Positions 36,397-44,275 of a DNA stretch of 64,000 bases are shown here, piece after piece (the stretch's first letter is position 1; each line of letters begins with the position of its first letter). This DNA comes from Magnetaquicoccus sp039908525. GTDB taxonomy: Bacteria > Pseudomonadota > Magnetococcia > Magnetococcales > Magnetaquicoccaceae. The DNA is taken from contig JAMOAY010000015.1 of the NCBI GenBank assembly GCA_039908525.1, positions 22,934 to 86,933 of the forward strand, written 5' to 3'. Below the pieces are notes generated by a model. That model worked only from the letters and a program-made list of their open reading frames with translations. It had not been told where the DNA came from and searched no databases. The translations under genes were made by a program, and so were the position numbers.

Positions 36397-36987
36397 ATGA
36401 CACAGACCGTAACACTTGAAGATATCTGGAAACTCTTCCAGGAAACCGACCGAAAATTTCAGGAAACCGACCGCCAGTTCAAGGAGACCGACCGCAAATT
36501 CCAGGAAACCGACCGCCAGTGCAGGGAGACCGACATGAAAATCAAAGAGGTTTCCAAGTTGATTGACAGACTGGGTGGCCGCCTGGGAGAGTTTGTGGAG
36601 GGGTTGGTGGCCCCTGCCTGCAGAAGCCTGTTTGCAGAAAGAGGGATACCTGTGCACAGAGTCAGCCGACGGGTGGAGGCCGACCTGCCGGGCGGTCACC
36701 ACATGGAGATCGATCTGCTCGTGGTGAACACCGATGCCGTTGCGCTGGTGGAGGTCAAAAGCAAACTGGCGATAGAGGATGTGCGGGAACATCTGACGCG
36801 CCTGTCGGAGTTCAAAGAGTTCTTCCCTGAACATACGGACAGGCGGGTCATCGGTGCAGTGGCCGGCATGGTCATTGCGGAAAACGTGAGCCGTTTTGCC
36901 ATGGGCAAGGGGCTGTTCGTCATGGAACAATCCGGGGATACCCTGCGGATGGCCAATGACCAGGCATTCGTGCCCCGCGCATGGTAA
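36397..36987 (+). CDS. DUF3782-like protein with N-terminal heptad repeat and PD-(D/E)XK-like domain
   Basis: 196 residues. Residues 15-49 are five 7-residue repeats of the pattern (Q/K/R)ETDRxF, predicted coiled coil. The C-terminal domain has MEIDLLVVNTDAVALVEVKSK, with the Asp and ExK spacing of a PD-(D/E)XK nuclease fold. Such proteins are common in filamentous and magnetotactic bacteria with unknown function. GGGAGG lies 8 bases before ATG 36397; the frame is open to 36193 but without a ribosome site. The 21-bp unit can change number by slippage. Confidence 0.75.
   Translation: MTQTVTLEDIWKLFQETDRKFQETDRQFKETDRKFQETDRQCRETDMKIKEVSKLIDRLGGRLGEFVEGLVAPACRSLFAERGIPVHRVSRRVEADLPGGHHMEIDLLVVNTDAVALVEVKSKLAIEDVREHLTRLSEFKEFFPEHTDRRVIGAVAGMVIAENVSRFAMGKGLFVMEQSGDTLRMANDQAFVPRAW
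36439..36543 (+). repeat. Five tandem 21-bp in-frame repeats
   Basis: Units of 21 bases, starting with CAGGAAACCGACCG or a close variant, encode one heptad each. The first four units are the most alike and the last is more diverged (RETDMKI). Confidence 0.85.
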
Positions 36988-37035
36988 GTTGAAGTCGGCG
37001 GGACCGTCTCATCATGGCAAGTGGTCAGGAGAGCC

Positions 37036-38694
37036 TCAAAAACGGCGCAACTCCGCCGCCGCCGCCGGCCAGCCCTGTTCTTCCAGCACCCGCGCCGCCG
37101 CCAGTCGAGGGTCTTCCGGCAAGTAGCGATTCTCCTCTTGCTTGTTGTGCGGGGCAAAAGCCAGATTGAGCCACTCCACCAGGGCCCGATCCGCATCCCC
37201 TTCCAGAGCCCACACGCGGGCCTGATGAAAGGCCAGGGCACGCTGCACATCCCGGGTCTGTGGCAGGGCGGCCGCGAGCAACTCCCGCAAACGGGTCACC
37301 GGTGCCTGTCTGCCCTGGGTCGTCAGGATAAACAATGCCTTGATGGTCCTGGATTTGACCGCTTCCGGCCACTCCGTCCCCTTGGCCAACCGGTCCAGCA
37401 CGGCGTCGATCTCCTCCACGCCCGTCTCCGCACAGGAGGCCAACAGCAACAGACGCTGGCCATCCGCCTCCAGGCCCGTCAACCCCTCCAGCAGGGCCCA
37501 TGCCCGCTCCCGGTCGCCTCGGCCTCGGTAAAATTCCGCGTAAGCCAGGCGATACTCCGCAGGCAGCTCGCCCGTCGGCCACAGCAGATCCGGTCGCAAC
37601 ACGCCTCCCTCTTCCAGCAGACCCAACCGTTCCTGCGCCTCCTGCCGGAGCAGCAGCTCCAACTGGGCCACCCGCTGTGCACCACCGCTCTGTGCCGCCT
37701 TCTCTCCCGGTCGCAGCAAAGCCCGCAGACCGTTCATCCTCTGTTCGGCCCCGCGGCGCAGCGGCTCGGCCAACTGTCTGTGCTCACCCGTCGGAGCAGC
37801 CGTGGCAGAACTGCCCAGCCACTGCTGCAACCAATGAGTATGCAGGCGCAACAAGCGGGGCAGTGGCCCCTCTTGCCGCAAACCGCTCTCCAACCAGGAG
37901 ATGGCCGTGTTCCAATGCTGCTGCCGGGCTTCCCAGTTGGCCAGGGCCATGAGTCGCGCCCGCCGGGCCAGGGGCTCGGCCGGTGCCGCCGACTCTGCCA
38001 CCTGGCTCATCAGGCCATTCTCCTCCTCGGTCATGCCCCGACGCCGGGCCAGTTCCGCCAAACCGATCTGCAACAAGGGATCCTGCTTGGGTCGATCCGG
38101 CTCCTGTTCATAAAGGCGAAGTTGCAGCTCTGCCTCCTCCAAAAGATCCTGTTCCAGGGCACACAAACCAATGCCCAGTTGCGCCTGAAACCGTTTGGGG
38201 TGTTGGGGGTTGGCCAGCAAAAAGGTTCCGTACAAACGCCGCGCCTCCCCACAACAGCCCAACTCGCGGTGGCTGGCAGCCAGCAACAGATGCAGATCGG
38301 GATAGGCGCCCAGTGCCTCCGTCGGCATCTCCTGCAAAAAATCCCGTGCGGCGGCAAACTGCTCCACCGCCAACAATGCCTCGGCCTTCAGGCGCAGCCA
38401 ATCCACCACCGCCAAAGGCGCTCCGCCCTGCTCCAGCACCTCATCGGCCACCCGCAGCACCAGTCGGGCCGAGCCACCGTTCATCAACCGCCGCGCCAAC
38501 CCCACCGACAGCAGCGGCTGCTTTCCCACCAGTTCCTGGCCGGACAGTGACTCCTCATGGACCAGCTCCGGGGGCACCGACTCCGCCACCACCGGCATCG
38601 TCAACATCCACAGCAGAGCCCATCTGGCAAAAACCTTCCCGGATCGAACCGGCTCTGTTCGACCACTTTCCATGCCACCGGCGACATCCGTCAT
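37036..38694 (-). CDS. Exported or anchored TPR-like repeat protein, unknown function
   Basis: 552 residues. An N-terminal hydrophobic segment (RWALLWMLTMPVVAES) suggests secretion to the periplasm or an anchor. The rest is alpha-helical with repeated Ala/Leu/Glu-rich helix pairs resembling TPR units, for example ASHRELGCCGEARRLYGTFL and AYAEFYRGRGDRERAWALL. TPR proteins act as protein-binding scaffolds; the partner is unknown. The ATG at 38694 has AAGGG about 9 bases upstream; in-frame ATGs at 38703 and 38730 are alternatives. It lies downstream of the AsmA gene on the same strand, separated by a palindrome. Confidence 0.75.
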   Translation of the reverse strand: MTDVAGGMESGRTEPVRSGKVFARWALLWMLTMPVVAESVPPELVHEESLSGQELVGKQPLLSVGLARRLMNGGSARLVLRVADEVLEQGGAPLAVVDWLRLKAEALLAVEQFAAARDFLQEMPTEALGAYPDLHLLLAASHRELGCCGEARRLYGTFLLANPQHPKRFQAQLGIGLCALEQDLLEEAELQLRLYEQEPDRPKQDPLLQIGLAELARRRGMTEEENGLMSQVAESAAPAEPLARRARLMALANWEARQQHWNTAISWLESGLRQEGPLPRLLRLHTHWLQQWLGSSATAAPTGEHRQLAEPLRRGAEQRMNGLRALLRPGEKAAQSGGAQRVAQLELLLRQEAQERLGLLEEGGVLRPDLLWPTGELPAEYRLAYAEFYRGRGDRERAWALLEGLTGLEADGQRLLLLASCAETGVEEIDAVLDRLAKGTEWPEAVKSRTIKALFILTTQGRQAPVTRLRELLAAALPQTRDVQRALAFHQARVWALEGDADRALVEWLNLAFAPHNKQEENRYLPEDPRLAAARVLEEQGWPAAAAELRRF

Positions 38695-38783
38695 AACCGA
38701 CATTCCCTTCGACACCCTGGCCTTGATCATTGTTTGGTTTAAGAATTGTCTGGTTTAAGACAGGGGCTTCTCCCCCGGTTCCC

Positions 38784-38808
38784 CACCAGGAGGATCATCC
38801 CCTTGGTG
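38784..38808. repeat. Palindromic intergenic element, copy E (diverged)
   Basis: Inverted repeat CACCAGGAGGAT-CAT-CCCCTTGGTG between the AsmA and TPR genes, resembling the core of copies A-D (GGGGAGATCATCTCCCC). A second partial match, AGGGGCTTCTCCCCC, lies at 38762-38776. Confidence 0.4.
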
Positions 38809-38824
38809 CCTGGCCGCCGGGAGG

Positions 38825-41218
38825 CTACTGTGGCTGTACACCAGGGCGCAGGGGGCCGACAACGGGGGTCTTCAACGTGTTGAGATCCCCCTGGATGCGG
38901 ATCGGCAATACCATGCGCTGCCCGGACAAGGCCGCTGCTCCCTGAAGCGCAGAGCTTCCATCCACCTCCAGGGAGTAGTCCACGGTCGACTGTGCAAGAT
39001 CCTGCCAACCCTTGCCAGTCACCCGCAAGGTGGGAGAAAGCATCAGCAAATCCTTATTGCTCAGCACCCCGCCAGCCACCCGACCGGTGGCCGTGAGCCG
39101 CGTAAACGGGGTGACACCCCGCTTTTCCACCTGTGGTTTGTCCGGGCCAGGGGGCAGAGGCCGTTGCGGCTCCAGAATGGCGGCATACCCCTCCCGGAAC
39201 CGCTCCGTCATGTCCATCCCCTGCAGGGTGCCGTCGTGAACCATCAAGGTCAAGGTACCGGTCAGATTTTTCCACAACTGTTCCGGGCTCCCTCCCCGAC
39301 TGCTGAGATGGGAGACCAGATTGGCACGCCCTGTCAACCAGCGGGTGGAAGGCAGCCCCCGCAGCAGCGACTCCAGTTGCATCTCCGTCACCGTCTTATC
39401 CACCGTCAACAAAGGCTCAGGACCCCTGGCATCCCACTGTATGACCGTGTCCAGCTCCCCGTCATGCACCAAAGCATGGTAGGGTTGCAGATGCAGTTGC
39501 CGGTCGCGAAGCTCCACCGCCAGGGAGAGATCGGTGGCACGCCCAAAAGCGGAACGCAACTCACCCAACCGCACGCGACCCTGCAGGTCCAGGTTGTCCA
39601 GCCAACCGGCAGGCATCTCGGCCAGCCACAACTCCGGCGCAACAACCCCCCAGGCAATCCGCCCCGCATGGTTCTGGTCGGTCCACTCCGGGGGAAGATA
39701 GCGGTCCAGGTCCAGATGATCCCCCTGCAGATCAAAACGGATGACAGCAGGGCCGTTGGCCATCCTGCCATCGGCATTCCAATGCAGATTGCCGGTAATC
39801 CGGGCATCATCCAGTTCCAACACCATCCGGGTCACGGCCAGCGACTGCTCGTCCAGATGGATGACCGCAGAACCGGCACCCGACTGCATGGCCGTGGGAT
39901 CGGTGGTGGAGGGCACCGAGCGTCCTGTGGCAACCAGCAAATCACGAGGAGAAAACTGGAAAGAGGTCAACTCAACATCCACGTTGGGCCGGCTCAACAG
40001 ATGATCCCCATGCAGTTGCCCCTCCATGCGGATCTGGGCCGGACCGGTCACCTGCAACGGGGCAATGTGCAGAGCCTGCCGCCGCCAATCCATCTCGATG
40101 GGGGATTGAAAGGCCAACTCCACACCGGCCGGTGGCAACTGGTCCGACTTGACCCGCCAGGTCACCCCCCCCTGAGGCAAATAGAGCTTGCCGGTAGACA
40201 GATCGGCTTCGGCATCCCCTTTCATGGTCAGGGTGAATTCATGGAACAGCGCGGCATCGCTCCAGACGGTCAGGGTGCTGTCGGAGCGCGTGATGTGGAG
40301 TCTGTGCGGCTCGGGTCCCATGGTGACACCAGCCCGCCACACCAGTTCCAATTCCTTGGCCGGCGGCATGTCCACCTTGCCTCGTACTGTGATCTCCGTA
40401 TCCTGCCACTGGGTGATCGCCCGATCACTCCGGGTCGGTTGACGATAGGCAAGACTGACATGCCCGGCAAAAGGGGGATCCTGGGTAGTCAGATCCGCCT
40501 GCACCCGCACGGTCGTACCGTGACCTGCCGGATCCGACTGGGGGGTAAAGGCCAGGCGGGTGGCGTGCAGACAGGAGAGCCCCCCCCCCTCTGCAGACCG
40601 GCAGGCACGCACAGCACTCTCCTGCAGGGTGATCGAACGAACCGACAGAGAACTCAACACCAAGGCGCCCAACTGCGCCAGAGAGGTCGGCGCCCTCCCC
40701 GCTGCGTGATCCGCCACGCTGTCCGGCAGATCCTCCAGGCCGCTTCCAACCCCACCGCCCTCTGCCTGCGACTGCGCGTGAGGCTGCGTGGCATGTTGTA
40801 TCAGATCATCCCAGTTGTTCCTGCCGGTGGCATCACTCTCCAGAAGCGCCTCTACACCGGTCAGGGAGAGCTGTTTCATCACAAAACGCATCTTGAAGAG
40901 GTCCGCCACACTCAACCGGCCCCGCAAACGCTGCACCTTGACCATGGGCTCGGCGCTGAAACCCGGTGCGTTGCTCAGCGTGATCTGCTCCATGGTCAGA
41001 ATGGGGTCCGGGAACAGTTCCCAGGACATGTTACCGGCAAAGGTCAACGTCCGCCCTGTCTTTTCCAGCACGGTGTTGGCCATCTGGGTTTTGTAATTGT
41101 TGGGATTCAGAAGCAGAGGCACGGCCAACGCCATCAACGACAACAGCACAAGCAGGGCCAACACCGAATAGATCAGGATGGTGGCCGATTTGACGACAAA
41201 GGCATCCGCGTTTTTCAC
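38825..41218 (-). CDS. AsmA family protein
   Basis: 797 residues. An N-terminal membrane anchor (SVLALLVLLSLMALAVPLLL) is followed by the AsmA hallmark LNPNNYKTQM, VLEKTGRTLTFAGNMSW and PDPILTMEQITLSNAPGF. The long beta-rich body and C-terminal AsmA-2 part (ARIMGNLHWN-type strands, then TRLTATGRVAGGVLSNKDLLM) fit the inner-membrane/periplasmic family now linked to lipid transport between membranes and outer-membrane homeostasis. The specific role here is not known. It is separated from nfeD by a 600-base divergent spacer. Confidence 0.88.
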   Translation of the reverse strand: MKNADAFVVKSATILIYSVLALLVLLSLMALAVPLLLNPNNYKTQMANTVLEKTGRTLTFAGNMSWELFPDPILTMEQITLSNAPGFSAEPMVKVQRLRGRLSVADLFKMRFVMKQLSLTGVEALLESDATGRNNWDDLIQHATQPHAQSQAEGGGVGSGLEDLPDSVADHAAGRAPTSLAQLGALVLSSLSVRSITLQESAVRACRSAEGGGLSCLHATRLAFTPQSDPAGHGTTVRVQADLTTQDPPFAGHVSLAYRQPTRSDRAITQWQDTEITVRGKVDMPPAKELELVWRAGVTMGPEPHRLHITRSDSTLTVWSDAALFHEFTLTMKGDAEADLSTGKLYLPQGGVTWRVKSDQLPPAGVELAFQSPIEMDWRRQALHIAPLQVTGPAQIRMEGQLHGDHLLSRPNVDVELTSFQFSPRDLLVATGRSVPSTTDPTAMQSGAGSAVIHLDEQSLAVTRMVLELDDARITGNLHWNADGRMANGPAVIRFDLQGDHLDLDRYLPPEWTDQNHAGRIAWGVVAPELWLAEMPAGWLDNLDLQGRVRLGELRSAFGRATDLSLAVELRDRQLHLQPYHALVHDGELDTVIQWDARGPEPLLTVDKTVTEMQLESLLRGLPSTRWLTGRANLVSHLSSRGGSPEQLWKNLTGTLTLMVHDGTLQGMDMTERFREGYAAILEPQRPLPPGPDKPQVEKRGVTPFTRLTATGRVAGGVLSNKDLLMLSPTLRVTGKGWQDLAQSTVDYSLEVDGSSALQGAAALSGQRMVLPIRIQGDLNTLKTPVVGPLRPGVQPQ

Positions 41219-41823
41219 GGCAGTCTAACCGCAGTTCCCTGCCAGACCAGCTCCGTGGGCGCCACAACGGCGGCCGACAGACCGCAAGCCCACACATCCA
41301 CCGCTACCGACCATCCGACAGGTTGTCATGGTGTTGGTCTCCCACTCGCAAGGATTTTCTGACAGACACATCGGCCGACGCCCTCCCGCACGACACCCAC
41401 AGCATAGTGGGATGTCTCCTCCTGGTCAATCCTGTCTAGTGGGTATGTTCCGTTTTCCGGCACAGGGCAACTCCATTCCGACCCCGCCCGCGCATCCTCC
41501 GCAAAGGGCGACGGGAAACGGCTGCAATGACAACCGACTGCGCATATTTCTCGTTGCAGGGCAGGAAAAATGGCGGCACAATGGCTGCGGATTGGCGTGG
41601 AGGTTTTCCGCCAACAACGGGACCGGGATCCTGTTCTCCTGTGTATCCCGTCGGGACCTTTCGGACTGAGGAGGCCGACGTGGCACTGCCCGTTCTCTCT
41701 CCGGGCAGACGGCTCAAGAAAGCATGAAATCTATCAACTTTCCTTGGCATTATCCGACACACACTCACCGTATCGGCGGGGTTGTCCGGGACCTTCCGGA
41801 AAAGGTCCAACACAGACAGCGGT
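41219..41823. other. Intergenic region of about 600 bases without a supported gene
   Basis: It lies between the divergent asmA and nfeD genes. Short open frames exist on both strands (for example 41436-41813 minus), but none has a convincing ribosome site, protein-like composition or known motif. It must contain promoters for both flanking genes; I could not assign them. Confidence 0.5.
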
Positions 41824-42306
41824 ATGGGTCAGGGTGTGGATAACCTGTTTACCCATTGGAACCATTGGCACTGGGGCATGTTGGCCGTTGGGTTGACCGT
41901 GGTTGAAGTGGCGTGGCCGCATGCCATCTTCCTCTGGCTGGGGCTGGCCGCCGGCGTCGTCAGTGGCGTGTTGTTTCTGTTGCCAACTCTGGGCTGGCCG
42001 CTTGAGTTGTTGCTGTTTGTGTCGATCTCCGGAACGGCCCTGTTCCTCTCCCGCCCACGGGTGTCCCGTCACGCCCACGGCTACACCCCCGCGACCGGCC
42101 AGCGGGCCAGCCTGTATGTGGGGCGTCTCTTCACCTTGACATCTCCCATCCGGGACGGGCTTGGCACGTTGACCATCGGCAACACCCGCTGGACCATTCG
42201 GGGTCTGGATATGGCGGTCGGAACGCCGGTCAAGGTGGTCGGCTTTGAGGGAGACGTGCTTTCCGTGGAAGGGTTGGAACAAAACACGATTGAGCAGATG
42301 GAATAA
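41824..42306 (+). CDS. NfeD-like membrane protein
   Basis: 160 residues. Three to four membrane helices (MLAVGLTVVEVAWPHAIFLW; LGLAAGVVSGVLFLLP; ELLLFVSISGTALFLS), then a small OB-fold domain (LYVGRLFTLTSPIRDGLGTL...GTPVKVVGFEGDVLSVEGL). This matches the short NfeD class. NfeD proteins normally work with an SPFH/stomatin membrane protease partner encoded beside them; none is adjacent here. The start is uncertain (ATG 41824, or GTG codons just downstream), as no strong ribosome site is present. Confidence 0.85.
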   Translation: MGQGVDNLFTHWNHWHWGMLAVGLTVVEVAWPHAIFLWLGLAAGVVSGVLFLLPTLGWPLELLLFVSISGTALFLSRPRVSRHAHGYTPATGQRASLYVGRLFTLTSPIRDGLGTLTIGNTRWTIRGLDMAVGTPVKVVGFEGDVLSVEGLEQNTIEQME

Positions 42307-42453
42307 CGGAAGCAGGCATCCACTCTTCATTCATTCTACCCAGTCATTCCTGGCCAGTGATATGTGCACAGGGGGTAAAGACTGGTCAGGAAAAACCAGG
42401 GCAAGTTGGCCACGCAACAGGGAACCAGTGTCCTTTTCAAGGGAGCCGAAACG

Positions 42454-43089
42454 ATGGAACATCCGGTCGGTCACCAACCCAAACATCTGTTCAATCCGGC
42501 ACGAGCAACCAGTCTGCTGGACCCACAGCAGCGTTTTATAGCGGACCCATTGGCACTGGTGCGAGAGATGGGGATTCAGTCTGGCATGCGGGTGGTGGAT
42601 TTGGGATGTGGGGCCGGATTCTTTACGCAAGCATTGCTGGAAACAGTCGGTGCAGCGGGTCGGGTGGTGGCGGTAGAGTTGCAAGAACCGATTCTTGCCC
42701 TTCTGCGTGAAAGGTTGAGCGGGCATTCTCGACTGGACATGATTGTGGCAAACCTGCTGGACACCGGGTTGGAGAGCGGTGGATGGGATGCAGTATTCGT
42801 CGCCTTTACCCTGCATGAGGTGCCAGTGGCGACGGCACTGATCGAGATCCGGCGTGTTTTGCGTCCCGGTGGATTGTTGGCGATCCTGGATTGGGGACAT
42901 GCGCGGACATGCCCTGAGCGGGAAACGGGACGGCACGCGGGGCCACCGGAAGAGGAGCGATTGTTGCCGGATGTGTTGCGACGGCAACTTCTGGAGGCCG
43001 GTTGGCGAGAGACAGCATACGGCGAACGGTTGGGCGGGTGCCATTACTGGATCACTGCCCAGGCTGAAACCTGCGACGAGTTGGCATGA
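42454..43089 (+). CDS. SAM-dependent methyltransferase (class I)
   Basis: 211 residues. Rossmann methyltransferase with motif I VVDLGCGAGFF, the acidic VVAVELQE that ends strand 2, and post motifs WDAVFVAFTLHEV and IRRVLRPGGLLAILDW, the pattern of UbiE/Methyltransf_11 proteins. The substrate is unknown. AAGGGAG lies 8-9 bases before ATG 42454. It ends one base before yjbQ, so the two are likely co-translated. Confidence 0.87.
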   Translation: MEHPVGHQPKHLFNPARATSLLDPQQRFIADPLALVREMGIQSGMRVVDLGCGAGFFTQALLETVGAAGRVVAVELQEPILALLRERLSGHSRLDMIVANLLDTGLESGGWDAVFVAFTLHEVPVATALIEIRRVLRPGGLLAILDWGHARTCPERETGRHAGPPEEERLLPDVLRRQLLEAGWRETAYGERLGGCHYWITAQAETCDELA

Positions 43090-43090
43090 T

Positions 43091-43510
43091 ATGCGGCAAG
43101 CCCAAACGACCATCACGGTCCAGACACAAGGCGTAGGGCTACTGGAGATCACCGCAAAGGTCGTGATATGGCTGCAGGGCCAGAACGTACAAACAGGTCA
43201 GGTAACAATTTTCTGCCGACACACCTCGGCCAGCCTGACCATCCAGGAAAATGCCGACCCGGATGTGCAGCGGGATCTGGTCGCCTTCTTCAACCGTCTG
43301 GTCCCGGAAAGCGCCTCATGGTTCCAGCATACCAACGAAGGACCGGACGACATGCCCGCGCACATCAAGGCTGCCCTCACCGACGTTGCCCTCACCATCC
43401 CGGTCGTCGGTGGTCGGATGGTGTTGGGGAGGTGGCAAGGAATCTACCTCTGCGAGCACCGTCGACGACCACATCAGAGAGAATTGGTATTGCACTTCAT
43501 CGGGGAGTGA
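43091..43510 (+). CDS. yjbQ: YjbQ/UPF0047 family protein
   Basis: 139 residues, full length for the family. Conserved blocks FCRHTSASLTIQENADPDVQRDL, FQHTNEGPDDMPAHIKAAL and GTWQGIYL-type GRWQGIYLCEHR with His/Glu metal ligands are all present. E. coli YjbQ has weak thiamine-phosphate synthase activity in vitro, but the physiological role is unclear. It starts one base after the methyltransferase stop. Confidence 0.92.
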   Translation: MRQAQTTITVQTQGVGLLEITAKVVIWLQGQNVQTGQVTIFCRHTSASLTIQENADPDVQRDLVAFFNRLVPESASWFQHTNEGPDDMPAHIKAALTDVALTIPVVGGRMVLGRWQGIYLCEHRRRPHQRELVLHFIGE

Positions 43511-43514
43511 GGCC

Positions 43515-43565
43515 ATGACGAAAGAGGAATTGCTCGCCCGCCTGGGTCAGATTGAATGGCACTAA
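43515..43565 (+). pseudogene. Possible 16-codon remnant of an AlbA_2-type ATP-binding protein
   Basis: A frame from ATG to TAA encodes MTKEELLARLGQIEWH, which resembles the first residues of many AlbA_2/schlafen-type DNA- and ATP-binding proteins (MTKxELLxRLxxIEWxDFE...). GGGGAG sits 5-10 bases upstream. The similarity stops at a TAA and nothing further is recognisable, so this may be a decayed gene start or a chance match. Confidence 0.3.
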
Positions 43566-43639
43566 AGCACATACCTACTGGGTTCCAACGGACACATGTT
43601 GACCGTAAATTGAACGTCAACACGCCCCAGATTCCAGCA

Positions 43640-44260
43640 TCAAGAAAAATCCTGGAGATATCCGGGGGTGCCCAATAAAGTCTCCCGATGCAAAGGGTCC
43701 AGCAGGGGCAGGTCGGCCAGAATGGTCGCCTGACCATAATCACGGATGGCCCGCCGGTTTTCCGCGTCCGGGATGCCGTTCAGGATGACACCCGCCACCG
43801 TCAATCCCCGACTCCGCAAACAGGCCAGGCTCAACAAGGTGTGGTTGATGGTGCCCAGGGTGGTCCTGGCGACCAGGATGACAGGCAACCCCAACTGCAC
43901 CATCAAATCCACCATCAAATGCTGCCCGTTGAGGGGTACCAGAACCCCCCCTGCTCCCTCCACCACCCAGGGCCGACGACCGACCGGTAGCTGCAGACGC
44001 TCCATCCGGATCTCAACCCCCTCATGACGGGCCGCCTCGTGAGGCGAACGGGGCAGGGCCAGGGTATAGGCTGACGCATGAAACCGCTCCTCCGGCAAAC
44101 CGCTTAAACGGCGCACGAAGACCGTGTCTGTCTCCTCCCCCGGCAGGGCGCCCGACTGGACCGGCTTCCAGTAGGTGGCCTCCTGGCGCTGCATCAACCA
44201 GGCAGACACCACACTCTTGCCAACCCCCGTGTCCGTCCCCGTGACAAAAAATCCCGCCAT
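43640..44260 (-). CDS. bioD: Dethiobiotin synthetase
   Basis: ATP-dependent ureido-ring closure of diaminopelargonate in biotin synthesis. 206 residues. P-loop FFVTGTDTGVGKSVVSAWL, substrate Lys in YWKPVQSG, VVEGAGGVLVPLN and the guanine/adenine-proximal VILVARTTLGTINHTLL are all present. It lies 15 bases after uvrD on the same strand and far from bioB. Confidence 0.95.
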   Translation of the reverse strand: MAGFFVTGTDTGVGKSVVSAWLMQRQEATYWKPVQSGALPGEETDTVFVRRLSGLPEERFHASAYTLALPRSPHEAARHEGVEIRMERLQLPVGRRPWVVEGAGGVLVPLNGQHLMVDLMVQLGLPVILVARTTLGTINHTLLSLACLRSRGLTVAGVILNGIPDAENRRAIRDYGQATILADLPLLDPLHRETLLGTPGYLQDFS

Positions 44261-44275
44261 GCCGGTCCGCCCTCC

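Noticed and set aside
36439..36543. Regular 21-bp repeats as a possible CRISPR array
   Set aside because: The repeats are directly adjacent without spacers, in frame inside a coding region, and no cas gene is near.
41436..41813. A 125-codon minus-strand frame in the asmA-nfeD spacer
   Set aside because: No ribosome site, low-complexity Arg-rich translation, and overlapping frames of similar length on the other strand.
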